Program-made: the position numbers and the translations under genes
In this document: positions 32,801 to 44,746 of the stretch, piece after piece
Layout: each line of letters begins with the position of its first letter
Position numbering within the stretch: the stretch's first letter is position 1
Assembly: GCF_964355755.1 (NCBI RefSeq)
Contig: NC_092671.1
Coordinates: 35,481,304-35,545,303 of the forward strand
Source of the DNA: Antedon mediterranea
Taxonomy: Eukaryota; Echinodermata; Crinoidea; Comatulida; Antedonidae
Reading direction: 5' to 3'
DNA: 64,000 nt
The notes under the pieces: model-generated
The model's database searches: none
Told to the model about the DNA's origin: nothing
Seen by the model: the letters and a program-made list of their open reading frames with translations, nothing else

Positions 32801-35251
32801 TGTTTGCGAGTGGACAGTTGAATGAGCCATTTCTTTAACTCTACTCTACAATTTGAAAAAGACATTGAGAAATTGAACATTTTAAATTCTCAATATTGAT
32901 TCAAATGGCAACAGCAGTTTAATTAATTTAAACAAACAAGACAAGTACTAACTTTCACAACCAATGTCTCCGACTCCAAGGATTCCAATAGTAAGCTCCG
33001 ACAAAAGACGATATGTGCCCTTAGTACGCCTGAAATGGATTTAGCAATTCGTAAGCAACAAGTTTTTAGTTCATCAAAACATTTATTTCTTTTATCACCC
33101 AATTCTCTGTACTCTACATATGGTATTTCCTTATATCCTCTAGTATTAGTCCATACCCGGGGAAACCTTGGTTCAGTAAAAAATTATTGGTAAGCATTTC
33201 TTGTAAAAACTCATCTGAATTGGCTAGAGAGTGGCTTACATCCAGACCAAATAAATACTAGGACTATACCCCAGGTTTTGCCTGTTTGTGTAATAAGAAA
33301 TGAAAGAGTGGGTTGGATTAGACCCGAAGTGGGATTATACTTGAGGATATGGTATATGTCCTTTATAAGCACATTCTGTATACAGTGTCACATATGTATC
33401 ATGTTAATGCTCAAGGTAAAGAATATGGTCTATGATACAGGCATCACATGTGACAAATGTTACACTGGCTATGATACTGCACAAATTAGAGAATGTATAG
33501 AATCAGCTATTTTTTATTCTACGTCTGGTTTTGATTTTGAAAGTCCTTTTAGTCACACTGGTATGATTATTACACTCATATCTATCTTTACCATAAAATG
33601 GGTGTGTCCCCGAAAAATTATTTACCATATTCCGGCCACTTGAGCTTCATAACGATCATACATTTGTCGTTCGTGTGCCAATAATCTTCCAATGACAAAT
33701 TCGGCAAGTGGGGCTTCTAATGCTCGTCCAAATTTGACAAGGGTAAACGACGGAAGTGGGTCTGAGGGATTAATTTTTTTTAAGAAACTGTCTTGACCTA
33801 CAAAAGAAATATTACTGAATTACTTCAAAGTGAACACAGTTTTTTTGTGTAAAATTTTGTTAAAGGGAGGTGTAAACCAGTACAAAACATTAAAATCCAG
33901 AAATACATCATCCACATTTTTGACAGCTGCTTTCTTCTGAAGATGAGATGTCACGGAACGGAATGAAAGGAACTAGTTGCATGAGAGCGTGCTTATATCG
34001 ACTTTCGAGCAACTGAACGGAACTTAAAGCAACTGAAAGTAACTAAGCTTATGTCGACATTTTGTTGTTGCAGCATTTCAGTTGCGTTCAGTTGCTTAGA
34101 GCGCTTATGTCAACAAAGTTGAGTTAAGTTCCATGTTCCAAAACAAGCACACCTTAAGGAACCCTACGAAAGTATTGTGACATAATAAGACAAACACATT
34201 TTCGTATGCCGACATACCTGCCCAAGTCGATTGAACAAGTTTAGTATTTTTTGTCAGATTCTTATAATAATGTGGTAGAAGATTTGGATCTGTAATCACA
34301 ATTTCACTTTCTTTTAACCGTTGCATAGCAGCATCTGAAATTTCAGGATCTAGCAATAAAAAAAGGAAATATTTCAATTTAATTTTAAAACACAAGTATA
34401 ACAAAATTTAGCATATTATCATAAATCTCTGTCTACACTATCAAACTAGTTTGACAAAAAAAGTGTGATGTGCCAAAATATGGTAATGATATGACATCAT
34501 CATGTCCATATTTGTGCACATCACATTTTTTGTCACTTCTCACAGGGGATTTTTTTTCTTTGAACCTTTTTTTTTGGTATACGTCATTCTTCAACATTTA
34601 GACAGTTTAATCTGTTCTGTACTCTTTATTATCTAATCTCTGTGAGACCTTAAAGATGTATTGTCCCCCAAAACATGAAAACTGAAGATTAGTTCAATCA
34701 GACTTTGAATAGGTTATTTTGTAGTTGAAGTTACTAAAGTTAATCACTTCTGTTGAAAAAAGAAGCGAAAAAATAATGTTTTCACTTATAAAATAACATA
34801 ATAAACGGTTAAATTCAACCAAAAATCCATTGACTTGCAGCCAATTTGACCATTTTTAAAATTTAAATTATTATTATTAGATTTTTGAAGTAAATAATTT
34901 TTTTAAGATCCAATTTTTGGTCAAAGTGGATAACTATTTAGTGACATCAAAATGGCATATTTAAAAAAAAATTGTTAAAATTAATTTTTCAAGGGGTCAA
35001 TACAGCCTTAATAATATTCAGATTTTATTATTACCTGTATATACAATACTGTACTAACCATATTTATCTGTAACCGTAATTGAGTGAAGTGGTATTGTTG
35101 CATCTAGTTTGTGAATGTGATCATGAATACCTGGGTATTCGCTGAAGATGGTTACTTTAGGCAACTGCTTCTTCGCAGACATTTTTCTAAAAATTATGTG
35201 ACGTTTTATCAAACTAATCGAAGGCCTCGCTGATTTTAGCACTGAATACAT
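29828..35251 (-). CDS. D-isomer-specific 2-hydroxyacid dehydrogenase, GhrA-like
   Basis: This NAD(P)-dependent oxidoreductase probably reduces glyoxylate, hydroxypyruvate or a related 2-oxoacid. Nine exons join in frame: 35059-35251, 34218-34349, 33626-33797, 32953-33029, 32459-32555, 31371-31491, 30939-31006, 30490-30574 and 29828-29872 (330 codons). The Rossmann motif is TIGILGVGDIGCE, followed by the cofactor-binding WGLVRRN. The catalytic arginine lies in FINIGRGDV, the glutamate in LDVFPVEPLP and the histidine in ISPHEAG. CNVLPSTSETIGFLSGDVL is the usual block before the arginine. The N-terminus MYSVLKSARPSISLIKRH is basic and lacks acidic residues, which suggests mitochondrial import; a second ATG at MSAKKQLP would give a cytosolic form. 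The last 20-30 residues are not securely placed. A candidate last exon near 29658-29725 runs into family B repeat sequence. A 5' untranslated exon must lie upstream, because an acceptor precedes the first ATG. Confidence 0.9.
29922..30233. repeat. Family B element, near-complete copy
   Basis: It runs from TTAAAGATGTATTGTCTCCC to CAGGGGGACAATATACCTTT. The interior has ATGTCATTTTTCAGTTTCAA, ACAGTTAAATTTAACCA and TTTTTGGTCGAAATGAATAA. It lies in the last intron of the dehydrogenase gene. Confidence 0.85.
34426..34540. repeat. Family A MITE copy 13, right end lost
   Basis: TCTGTCTACACTATCAAAC, ACTAGTTTGACA, GTGATGTGCC and TGACATCATCATGTCCATAT are present. The copy stops after CACATCACATTTTTTGTCAC. 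Confidence 0.8.
34651..35010. repeat. Family B element in the dehydrogenase intron 1
   Basis: It starts TTAAAGATGTATTGTCCCCC and ends AAGGGGTCAATACAGCCTTA. The interior has TTAAATTCAACCAAAAATCC and TTTTTGGTCAAAGTGGATAA. It ends about 45 bases from the exon-1 donor at 35058. Confidence 0.85.
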
Positions 35252-35773
35252 AAAATCCTAAAAAAAGAAATCAACATTAATTATTTTATTGAAGTTGTTT
35301 TTTGGATAGAATCTGTGGGGATAGGTCCGAACTTAACTAATAATTCTTGTAATCCTGTATACTTCTGGCCTGCTAGGCCTAGGTTAAGTTAATATTGGTA
35401 TTACAAGAAACTAGGCTAGAGTAATACTAGGCTAGATACTTAATAATAATAGGCCTTGCTAGCTAGCCGGTCAGCCCAGCTACTACAATTTAAAAGGTTA
35501 CATCATGGTTCTAGGCCACCTACTAGCTACTGACTGACTGAGGCTTTGCATATTTATAGTCTAGTAATAACCAACCTTCTATCCACTACGTATACATATA
35601 TTATTTATTAATAATTAATCGTAAAAAGTAAGCAAACAACAACACATGGATGAACTTAATTCTGAATTTGCTGAAGCGTGAAGTCGGAAATCGTGAATAT
35701 TTATATAGTTCATGGGTCAATTCTGCGTACCGTAGCAACGTCGTGTATCCAAGCAAGACATCACACTAAAAAT
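35252..35773. promoter_or_regulatory. Head-to-head intergenic region, likely bidirectional promoter
   Basis: The dehydrogenase (minus) and SPAG16 (plus) coding starts are 522 bases apart and face away from each other. An acceptor at 35258 shows that the dehydrogenase transcript starts further into this gap. No TATA box is obvious on either strand. AGCAACGTCG and TGGGTCAATT near 35715-35745 are close to the SPAG16 start, but I cannot assign factors to them. Confidence 0.55.
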
Positions 35774-38700
35774 ATGGCGGTCGCCATTGAACGAGTTGGA
35801 GAAGAGGGTGCCTATTATTTAGAACGTATCCTTTACCATTTTTAACAAATATGTATTTAAATGTTTATTAAAATGTGCTTTTTATGCAACCTATAAAAGA
35901 AAGCTTATTTTCATTTAAGGAAAGATAGGCCAAGCCCTAGCCTAGCTACTAGCTAGGCCTCCAGTCAGCAGCGAGAAGTCCATCCCAGCAGAATGATGTC
36001 CTCTCACTCAGCTCAGCAGCAGTCAGTCAGCCAGACAGACAGAGCGGGATCCAGTCAAGTCGCCCCATCGCAAAGTCGCCCCATACAAAGTCGCCCCTTA
36101 CACAGTCGCCCCATCGCAAAGTCGCCCCAAAACAAAGTCGCCCCGGCACAGTCGCCCCATCGCAAAGTCGCCCCATTACAAAGTCGCCCCATCGCAAAGT
36201 CGCCCCATCGCAAAGTCGCCCCAACGCAAAGTCGCCCCATTGCAAAGTCGCCCCAAAACGTTAAAAAATAGTTTACAAGTGCGTAAAATGTTGCAATGAT
36301 ACACAAAATAACACAGAACGTGTAGGCATAGGGGAAGCCCCGCCATGTAGTCTCAGGTCACACGATCGGCACGCACCCCCATCAGAGAGGAAGCCCCCGA
36401 CTAATCACTCCGCGGTCGCACTCCGCGGTCGCACTAACGTGCTAGCTCACCATGAGAGGGAAGCCCCCGTAATTACTCCGCCGTTGCCGTTGTCGCGCTC
36501 TACAACGCACCATCTGAAGATGGGGAAACCCCGCCGGAGTTTTTATCGGTTTTAATCATATTGGGTGCGTTTGATATCATTTTGCATTTATTGACAAGTT
36601 ATGTGTCTTAATTTTATAATGACTTTTCAAAATGAAGAAAAAAAAGGGGATTTCATCGCCGATGTGATTGTTTTACATGCAGGTATTAGTAAAATTAAAA
36701 CGCGACATTTTGACCATGGAAAAACCATCGTACAGTATCGTGTGCGTGTTTTTTAAAAAGGGGAATCCCCGACGGTCAGCAGAAAGACGTAGCAGCTGTG
36801 AGGAAACAGATACCAGAAGGCGCAGCTCCGATTGGATTCAGAGAATGTTTCAGATGGCGAGTCGCCTTTTATTCAACAGCACAATGATCATTTTACTGAA
36901 GAAATTCTTTTCAATCCTTTTGGTTATAGAACATTCTAATTATAATGCCTAATAAATATCCTCTCATATCGGGTGTTTATTTAATTTTAAATTAAACAAG
37001 ACAGTGAAGAGGCACGGAATAATACGTACACGGACGTACGACAAATACACACACGCACGTTATCATTTACGACATATAGTGGTGATATGATGCAATTTTA
37101 TAATGGATATAATGATGGGATTGCCTTTCCAGGAGTCTTACAATCAATGTTCACTGTAATACTATGTATATAATAGTAAACTGAATGTTTATAAATAAAT
37201 TGTTTTACGTAATTTGTTGCATATAAAATAAAAGACACAGACGTAGCCTACGTTTCCTATAAAATATTTCACATTTAAATAAGTACGTATGTACTGTTAA
37301 ATGACATTATGCTGGATAATACTATATCTTAAACTATGTTTACAAATTGTCATTTTTTAAGCCACACATCTTTCTCATAATACTGACCTGTAAAATAAAA
37401 TAAAAAATCAATTATTAATATAGGCCTAATAATAATAATAAATATTCATCGACCAAAGTAAAAATAATCTAGATCGTATAACATCATTTTATCGCGACCG
37501 ATTTCGAACGCGACTGATATCATCGTAAAACTCCGGCGGGGTTTCCCCATCTTCAGATGGTGCGTTGTAGAGTGCGACAAAGGCAACGGCGGAGTAATTA
37601 CGGGGGTTTCCCTCTCATGGTAAGCTAGCACGTTAGTGCGACCGCGGAGTGCGACCGCGGAGTGATTAGTCGGGGCTTCCTCTCTGATATGGGGGTGCGT
37701 GCCGATCGTGTGACCACCTTGAGACTACATGGCGGGGCTTCCCCTTTTATGCCTACACGTTCTGTGTTATTTTGTGTATCATTGCAACATTTTACGCACT
37801 TGTAAACTATTTTTTAACGTTTTGGGGCGACTTTGCGATAGGGCGACTTTGTGATGGGGCGACTTTGCGATGGAGCGACTTTGCGTTGGGGCGACTTTGC
37901 GATGGGGCGACTTTGCGATAGGGCGACTATGTCGGGGCGACTTTGTTTTGGGGCGACTTTGCGATGGGGCGACTGTGTAAGGGGCGACTTTGTATGGGGC
38001 GACTTTGCGATGGGGCGACTTGACTAGCATCCCTAGACAATACTTTAGCTTATAGGCTACTACCTTTCTAGGCCTTGGCCTAGTCTATTTATTTTTCAAT
38101 CTTTATTTTAAACCTTAATTAACTGTAGGTGTTAACATTACTGAAGATTCTGAGAATGACTTTAATTATGAAGACGTTCCGATTGAGGATGAATATGAAT
38201 CTGGTAAGAAAAACTGTATTCAATCAGGTTTTTTAAATAAATGATCGTACACATTACCATACATAAAAATAGGTCTAGGAGGCCAGGCCTAGATTGCATA
38301 AATTAATTTAAATCATTCATTGAAAACATTTTTTCAGAGCCAGATGAAGATCTGAATGCAGCAGTTAGAACAATCCAAGAAGCAGAAGAGGATGACCTGG
38401 CTGCAGTATGTTAAAAATGAAAAAGTATTAGGCCTAGGGCCTACATCTAAATCAAATATTTCTGTATCATCAATGCTTTTTTCAAACTTGGCAGCAATAG
38501 ATTAAACTCTCAAGCTCACTGCTTTAATGATTTGAATACTGTACTTACAGTAGTTTAACCTACTTCTATGTTTTTACATTGAAGGTAAAATCACAGGGAA
38601 TCACAGGTCCTCCTGTTACTAGACGACCTGAAGTGGTTGATGACTTTATCAGGAACTTCCTGGTAACAATGGGGATGAATCGGACGTTGGACTGTTTCCA

Positions 38701-41700
38701 AACAGAGTGGTATATTATTTTAAAATAAAAATCTAAATGTTCGGTTGAAATTTCATACGTACTGGTATAAAAATAAGTGTTTTAAACAAGCTTACAACAC
38801 AAATTCAACATACCTTTAATTTTAACATGTATCACATGTTTTCATCAGAAGAATTATATGATGTTAAAAGGATTGGTGATGTTCTTTGACGTCATCAGGG
38901 GATACATACATGTCGAAAATTTAAGGTATGTTGAATTTGTGCTGTAAGCTTGTTTAAAACACTTACTATAATCTAAATGTTGGTAGTAAAAATGATCATC
39001 ACTGGCAAGTAGTAGAGTGAGTGAGTGGCCGAGCGGTTAAGACAGTGGAACACGTAGCCATAACATTGGCAAGGGTTCGAGGCTCACTCGCTCCATGTTT
39101 CTGGTGGTAGAACGAGTGTTCTCGGATAAGGACTATAAACCGTAGGTCCAGTGTACACATAGCTCATGCGCACTTTAAAGAACCTAGTACATCTTTCGAG
39201 ACGAGTAGGGGTTACCCCGGTGTACTAGTCCACACAAACACAGCCACTGTCACACACAGCCACTGTGCAAATTGGGACTGGACCGTTTTAGAGGTGTTTA
39301 CCACCTGTTGGTCCAGATCCTTCACTAACTGAGTTAGTGAGAAGTTGAATAAATAAATAAAATAGATAGTGTATAACATACTTTAATACACAATTTGTGA
39401 TGTAGATCAAGGTAATGATTGTCTGTAACTCTACATTTACATATTTTTTCCTATTAAAAGATCCTCCAATATAAAGTGACTTAGGCATACGGGAGTCACG
39501 ACTTAAAGTTCAGTGAACTTACTGTGACTTCCATCCACCCACATTTAATATATGTTATGTTATGTAAATGTAAATGATATATATATATATATATAAGTGA
39601 GTGGAAAAAATAAATAAACGAAACGAAATAAACGAAGCTGTTTTTAAAAAGTTTGTCACCTTATTGTTATTCAACTGTAGGTATGAACTACAGCAGCGTG
39701 GACTCTTGAAAGCTGAAGATATCCAGACAGTTCCAGATGTTTACACCCAAAACCGAAATCTTGATGATCGTGTAAACCTTCTCTGCAGAGATGTCGACAA
39801 GTTCAAGAATGCAGCGAACAAGGCCAAAGAATCTTTTGTCAAGCTGAAAAAAGAGCGCGATTTTCATCGAATGCACCACAAACGTGTCGTACAAGAAAAA
39901 AACAAGTTGATTTCGGATATCAAGAAGTTAAAAAAACATTACAGTTCATATGAGCCTACCTTGCGGCAGTTAAAGGAGAAATACGAGGCTGCTATGAAAG
40001 AGAAGATGCTTAGTAAATTAGAGCGGGACCGTGCCGTCGGAGAGGTTTGTAATCAATGTTTATTTCTGCCTTTTTGATTGCAAACACCTGCATGGAGTGG
40101 AGTTGTGGCTTGGTGGTTATGATGCTTGACTACCACTTCAAGGGTCCTAGGTTCAAGTCCCCTCACATGTCAGGATTTTTACAAATTTTGATTACAACTC
40201 CACTGCCAAAGACTTGTACAGTAATAAGACTTTGTTTATGTAGAGCATCTTGTGTATATGTTTGTCTTGTGAACCTCTGAGGGTCCCTAATGATCAGCAA
40301 TTGCTGGATGGATCACCCTCATTAAACATGGTCCAAAAAACAAAAAATCAAGCAACAAAATGTATCACCTGCTTATGTCAACAAACTGATTGGTTGGGAT
40401 TGTGATCCCGTATCCCATAATATGCTTGATCATCTCCTTTGAATTGAATTGAAATATATATTTATACTGGGTAACCTCTTCAGTCAAAGACTGGTCTCCC
40501 AGAGGGCCCAGTTGGTGATCAGTGGCTGTGATGTACTAATACACCGGGGTAACCCCCTACTCGTCTCGAAAGATGTACTAGGTTCTTTAAAGTGCACACG
40601 AGCTAGATGTGTACACTGGACCTACGGTTTATAGTCCTTATCCGAGAAGACTCGTTCTACCACCAGAACCATGGAGTGAGTGAGCCTCGAACCCATGCCG
40701 ATGTTATGGCTACGTAATGACGGTTCCACCGTCATTACGTTCCACCACTACTAAACAACCTCAAAAACCTAAAATAACATGTTTTTACTTTTATAGTTGA
40801 ATAAATTTAATTATTGTTCAGTTAGATGTTGCAAATCAACTTAAAGATGTATTGTCCATTGAAACACAAAAAAATGAAGGTCAAAATATTCTAATTTTAA
40901 ATTGGCCATATCAAAGTAATATTAAAGTTATTCACTTTAAGTCGAAAATTCGAGCCAAAAACAACAAGTTTACGTAATTAACATGTAAATTAGTTTGATT
41001 ACATTTCGTCTGGACAAAGATTTCAAACTACGAGTATGCATTATGCATATGCTAATTAGGATTGTTTACAACTTGTCATGGTTGAGAAGGTGTTTTCACA
41101 CAGATCACAAGAAAGTTTTATGGTTATGCATACAAGGGACAATACATCTTTTAATCTATAAAAATGTCTGTCTTACAGTATATGACCATGTGTACAGTAT
41201 ATAGTAATTTCTCATAGGCATATTTATCAGTTGTTATTGTATATGCACATAAACACTCAAAAATCAATATCAGTAATTAGTTGTTTAACATAATTGTTAT
41301 TACACAGGTGGTTGGTCTACAATCAACACTTCGTAATTTCCAGGGCGATGAATCTGACATGGCACTACATGAGTCAACGATGAAGGAACAGCGACGATTG
41401 ATGTTTGCATCTGGCGTTGGACCTACGCAATCCAAAGTGAAGGAGGCTAATGATATGTTTAGGAACTCTGCAGCAATGACAAAGAGTATGGACGTTGTAA
41501 ACCAAGAATTACCGCGGTATCCAAACGTACGTCGTGTTTACATCTATGATATTACTTTATACTATAATGCACAGTTTAAAAATACTTTGTGCCCTAACGA
41601 CTTTCAAACTCCATGTTATATTGATTCATTAAGGCCATGTTTCTGCAGCAAATACATAATTATCAGTTTTTAACCAAACAACCAACTGCCCAATCACAAT

Positions 41701-44700
41701 GCAACAACTTGTCCTTCAGGTCAAAGGTTAAAAATTATCGCATTTATCCGATAATTATCTAATTTGAATGAGATAATTTTTGGTTAATTTTTCTCGAGTG
41801 GCATTAGATAAACCCTGTTTCGATAAGCAGTTTATCTGTTAATTATGGGGTAATTTTTATCAGTTAATTATCGATTTTTAGTGTGGAAACACAGCCTAAG
41901 CAACCTATTTACAATGGTTTACCAAACGTATTTAGTACCTTTTCATGGTTTGTAGTAATTGCATCTTCACATTTTTGTCATTGTTTATCTGTATTTTTCA
42001 GGATTCGGAGTTTCCTCTTGATACACGCACAAACCCAGCATTATCAAATGTCAAAGGCCCATCACCACACTTGACAAGATCAGGTGGCTTTAGGCTAACA
42101 CACACAATACAAGCACACTCATTGGCTGTTAGTGGGTAAGCTAATTTACATATTACAGGAAACCAAGTCTAATGGTTCTGGTCTTAAAGATATATTGTCC
42201 CCCTAAACAATTTTATTTTTTCAAATTTTTTGTTGAATGTGCCATTTTAATCTCACATAATAGTTATTCACTTTAACGAAAAACTGGGTTGAAAAAATTA
42301 TTTACTGGAAAAAAATGTAATTTAAAGTAAAAAAATACTTAAATTGTCTGTCAGGTTTTTGGTTAAACTTAAACGTTTCTTTTGTCTTTTTATAAGTGAA
42401 ATAATATATATATATTTTTTTTAAGGGAATTATTTAAATTCATTGAAACTGCAAAATGACATATTTCAAGTTTGATTTTATTAATCTATATTTTTCATGT
42501 TTTTGGGGTACAATACATCTTTAAGTATATTAAACTTTATATTATTTGTTGTAGAATTGCATTACACAGTCGGAAGAAGATTCTAGCAACGGTTAGTGAT
42601 GACCACTCTTGGAAAATGTGGTCCATACCAAGTGGTGACATTGTGATGACTGGTGAGGGACATAAAGACTGGATAGCAGACTGTGATTTTCACCCTAAGT
42701 AAGTCAGTGTGTTAAGTAATCATAGTTAATTCTTACCTGCGTTTCATACTGCTATTAAGTTTCTGTAGTTGGCATTTACACATAATGTTTGATGGAATAA
42801 GTTCTGTTGTAGTGCCAACTAGCTTGCATATCTAGTCTTAAATAGATGGATTATAAAAATATAGATCAACATTAAAGATTAAACATGGATTACCAACAAA
42901 TTTGATTGATCCCATCTTCAGCTTGGTGGTTAACATGCAATCCCAAGTTCCAGTGTTCAATCCTGACCTAGTTCCAGGGTTGTAACTCATTTCAAATGAG
43001 ACTTAGTTTATAAGCACGATCAATTATAAAATAGTTTATCCATCCTGTAATTGGTGAGTAACTCGCTGTTGGATGCATAAAAAAAAAACAACAAAAAAAC
43101 TATTTTTATATACATAATATGTTACATGATAATGTTACATTCTATTTCCAGTGGTCATCAGTTAGCCACAGCAAGTGGTGATGTTACGGTCAAGATTTGG
43201 GATTTCTCTAAAGCCGAGTGCGTTCAAACATTTACACAGCACCAACATGCAGGTAATTACAATATAAAGTATAAATGTGGTTACAAATACAGTAGGTTGT
43301 TCAGAAACAATTGTTAAATTGAGAAATATGAAAGATGGCTAAAATGTATCATAAAATTCAATGATTTTGTTTTTCTTTCAGTGTGGGGTGTTTCATGGCA
43401 TACATGTGGAGACTTTCTTGCTAGCTGCTCAATGGATGGAACGTCTAAAATCTGGGACCTAAACAGGTTTGATTGTTTTCTACTGTTATTGCATAGAAAG
43501 AGACAATTACAAATCTTTCAATATACACTATACAGCTAGTAAATGTATTAAAGTTAAGCTTTATGTGACAAAAAAAATGTGATGTGCCTATATATGGACA
43601 TGATGATGTCATATCACTACCATATTTGGGCATATCACTACCATATTTGGGCACATCACACTTTTGTTGTCAAACTAGTTTGATAGTGTAAACAGAGCTT
43701 TAGACTTTAAACTTTAAATAAACTTGTAATTTATTTAGCTTAAGATGTCGAAATACATTACGTGGACATGCAGATTCAGTAAATAGTATAGAGTTCCTAC
43801 CATACTCAAACACACTTGTGACATCATCTGCAGACAAGACACTATCATTATGGGATGCAAGGACAGTAAGTAAAAATAAAACACTACAGTTTATCAAACA
43901 CACATTACTACACTTCCAATAATAATTTCTAACATTAATTTCTGTGTTATTTTTTAGGGACTTTGTGGTCAAACATTCTACGGTCATGTTCATTCCGTGA
44001 ACCATGTGACCTTTAACCTTAGAGGTGACACCCTTGCATCATGCGATTCATACGGTTGGATTAAGCTGTGGGATGTGCGGACCTGTTCCCCAATGGCGAG
44101 TATTGACGTAGGGCCTCATCCAGCTAACAAAGTGGCGTTTGATCCTTCTGGAACTGTTTTAGCTATCGCTAGCAGTGAAGGTGCGGTTAAGATGTTTGAA
44201 ATTGCATCCGGTCAGGTAAGAATAAGATTGTTAGTATTGTTGTATTATTTATGACAGATACAAATTTTATTTCTTAACTATACAACTTGATAACGTAAAA
44301 TTTTAAATTTAATTATACATACAGTAAAACCTCCATTAAGGGGACAACTCTAACAAAGTGTTTCTTTAATAGGAGTTGGCCTTAATGTCTGTCTACACTA
44401 TCAAACTTTATGTGACAACAAAATGTGATGTGCCCATATATGGACATGATGATGTCATATCACTACCATATTTGGGTACTTCACAATTTTTTTTTCAAAC
44501 TAGTTTGACAGTGTTATAGACAGAGCTTTACTGGTAAAATATATGTCCCTTGAATCCCCTTAAGGGAGGGTTCTGCTGTGTTTGCCTCAAGCAATTACAA
44601 TTACAAATTGTTAAAATGCAAATCCTTTCTTTTAGGTGTCTAACCTCACTGGACATGAAGATGCAGTCCAAGCTGTGATGTTTGATCGCAATGGAGAGTT

Positions 44701-44746
44701 CTTAGTGTCTGGAGGCAGTGACTCAACCATCAGAATCTGGTCCTAA
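35774..44746 (+). CDS. SPAG16: Sperm-associated antigen 16 (PF20), axonemal central-apparatus WD40 protein
   Basis: SPAG16 is the animal form of Chlamydomonas PF20, a central-pair bridge protein needed for ciliary and sperm motility (known). Thirteen exons join into 620 codons, close to the human length of about 631: 35774-35825, 38129-38203, 38338-38405, 38585-38709, 39681-40044, 41308-41526, 42002-42135, 42555-42698, 43152-43252, 43382-43466, 43739-43865, 43958-44215 and 44636-44746. Diagnostic blocks are EEGAYYLER, VDDFIRNFLVTMGMNRTLDC (LisH-like), ERDFHRMHHKRVVQEKNKL, and the helical SYEPTLRQLKEKYE. The C-terminal half (about 346-620) is a WD40 propeller with WKMWS, VKIWDF, SKIWDL, LSLWDA, IKLWDV and IRIWS ends. 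An AATAAA lies at 44759, 13 bases after the stop. The exon 1 donor is weak (C|GTATCC), but the phase and homology require it. Intron 1 carries the foldback element at 36053-38025. Confidence 0.96.
36053..38025. mobile_element. Foldback transposon with ~495-bp inverted repeats and tandem 15-16-bp ends (TU-like)
   Basis: The left arm 36053-36544 and right arm 37527-38025 are inverted copies. The outer part of each is about 13 tandem variants of GTCGCCCCATCGCAAA. The inner part contains AACGTTAAAAAATAG, TAGGCATA, GGGGAAGCCCCGCCATG, GATCGGCACGCACCCCC and GGGGAAACCCCGCCGGAG. The 980-bp centre has no transposase; a 94-codon frame at 36668 is arginine and serine rich and unrecognised. The architecture matches sea-urchin TU and fly FB foldback elements (known). 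Target duplications are not clear. It fills most of SPAG16 intron 1. Confidence 0.9.
39013..39350 (+). mobile_element. SINE family 2 (tRNA-derived), copy 1
   Basis: AGTGGCCGAGCGGTTAAGAC is an excellent A-box region of serine/leucine tRNA type, and GGTTCGAGGC is the B box. The body has GAACGAGTGTTCTCGGATAA, GTAGGTCCAGTGTACACAT and TAGTACATCTTTCGAGACG, ending in TAAATAAATAAAATA. It lies in a SPAG16 intron. Confidence 0.85.
40095..40277 (+). mobile_element. SINE family 1, copy 3 (3' truncated)
   Basis: GGAGTTGTGGCTTGGTGGTT, GGTTCAAGTCCCC, AACTCCACTGCCAAAGACTT and GCATCTTGTGTATATG match the copies at 2178 and 11345. The similarity ends after TTGTCTTGTGAAC. It starts about 50 bases after the SPAG16 exon 5 donor. 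Confidence 0.85.
40530..40740 (-). mobile_element. SINE family 2, copy 2, minus orientation
   Basis: CTACTCGTCTCGAAAGATGT, CTAGATGTGTACACTGGACC and TTATCCGAGAAGACTCGTTC are the reverse complement of the body of 39013-39350. The tRNA-like end (GAGCCTCGAACCC) is at the right and is followed by a short inverted duplication of GTAATGACGG. Confidence 0.8.
40841..41152. repeat. Family B element in SPAG16 intron 5
   Basis: It begins TTAAAGATGTATTGTCCATT and ends AAGGGACAATACATCTTTTA. The interior is more diverged than in other copies, with TTAAAGTTATTCACTTTAAG near the middle. Confidence 0.75.
41631..41898. mobile_element. Small TIR element in SPAG16 intron 6
   Basis: AAGGCCATGTTTCTGC and GTGTGGAAACACAGCCT are imperfect inverted ends. 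The interior repeats GATAATTATC, CAGTTAATTATCGA and related words that can pair. Confidence 0.55.
42185..42526. repeat. Family B element in SPAG16 intron 7
   Basis: TTAAAGATATATTGTCCCCC and GGGGTACAATACATCTTTAA are the ends. The interior matches 5637-5941 (GTGCCATTTTAATCTCA, AATTGTCTGTCAGG). It ends 28 bases before exon 8. Confidence 0.85.
42905..43075 (+). mobile_element. Possible tRNA-derived SINE fragment
   Basis: AGCTTGGTGGTTAACATGCA and AGTGTTCAATCCTGACC have the spacing of A and B boxes, though both are degraded. The body, GTAATTGGTGAGTAACTCGC, does not match the other SINE families here. Confidence 0.4.
43545..43703. repeat. Family A MITE copy 14 (SPAG16 intron)
   Basis: The right end CAAACTAGTTTGATAGTGTA is well kept. 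The interior has CATATATGGACATGATGATG and two CCATATTTGG boxes. The left end is shortened. It ends about 35 bases before exon 11. Confidence 0.85.
44384..44533. repeat. Family A MITE copy 15 (SPAG16 last intron)
   Basis: TGTCTGTCTACACTATCAAA and TTTGACAGTGTTATAGACAG flank ATGTGATGTGCCC, CATATATGGACATGATGATG and CCATATTTGGGTAC. Confidence 0.85.

Noticed and set aside
35993..36271. Frames repeating QSRPIAKSPHRKVAP and, on the other strand, GDFAMGRLCDGAT
   Set aside because: They are translations of the tandem 15-16-mers in the arms of the foldback element. The same occurs in the right arm at 37779-38030.
36668..36952. 94-codon frame in the centre of the foldback element
   Set aside because: It has no recognisable domain, and the centre is AT-rich with no splice or codon evidence. 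It was not called as a gene.
39013..39090. Functional serine/leucine tRNA gene
   Set aside because: The A and B boxes are good, but there is no tRNA cloverleaf 3' half, and the sequence continues into a repeated body found also at 40530-40740. It is a SINE.
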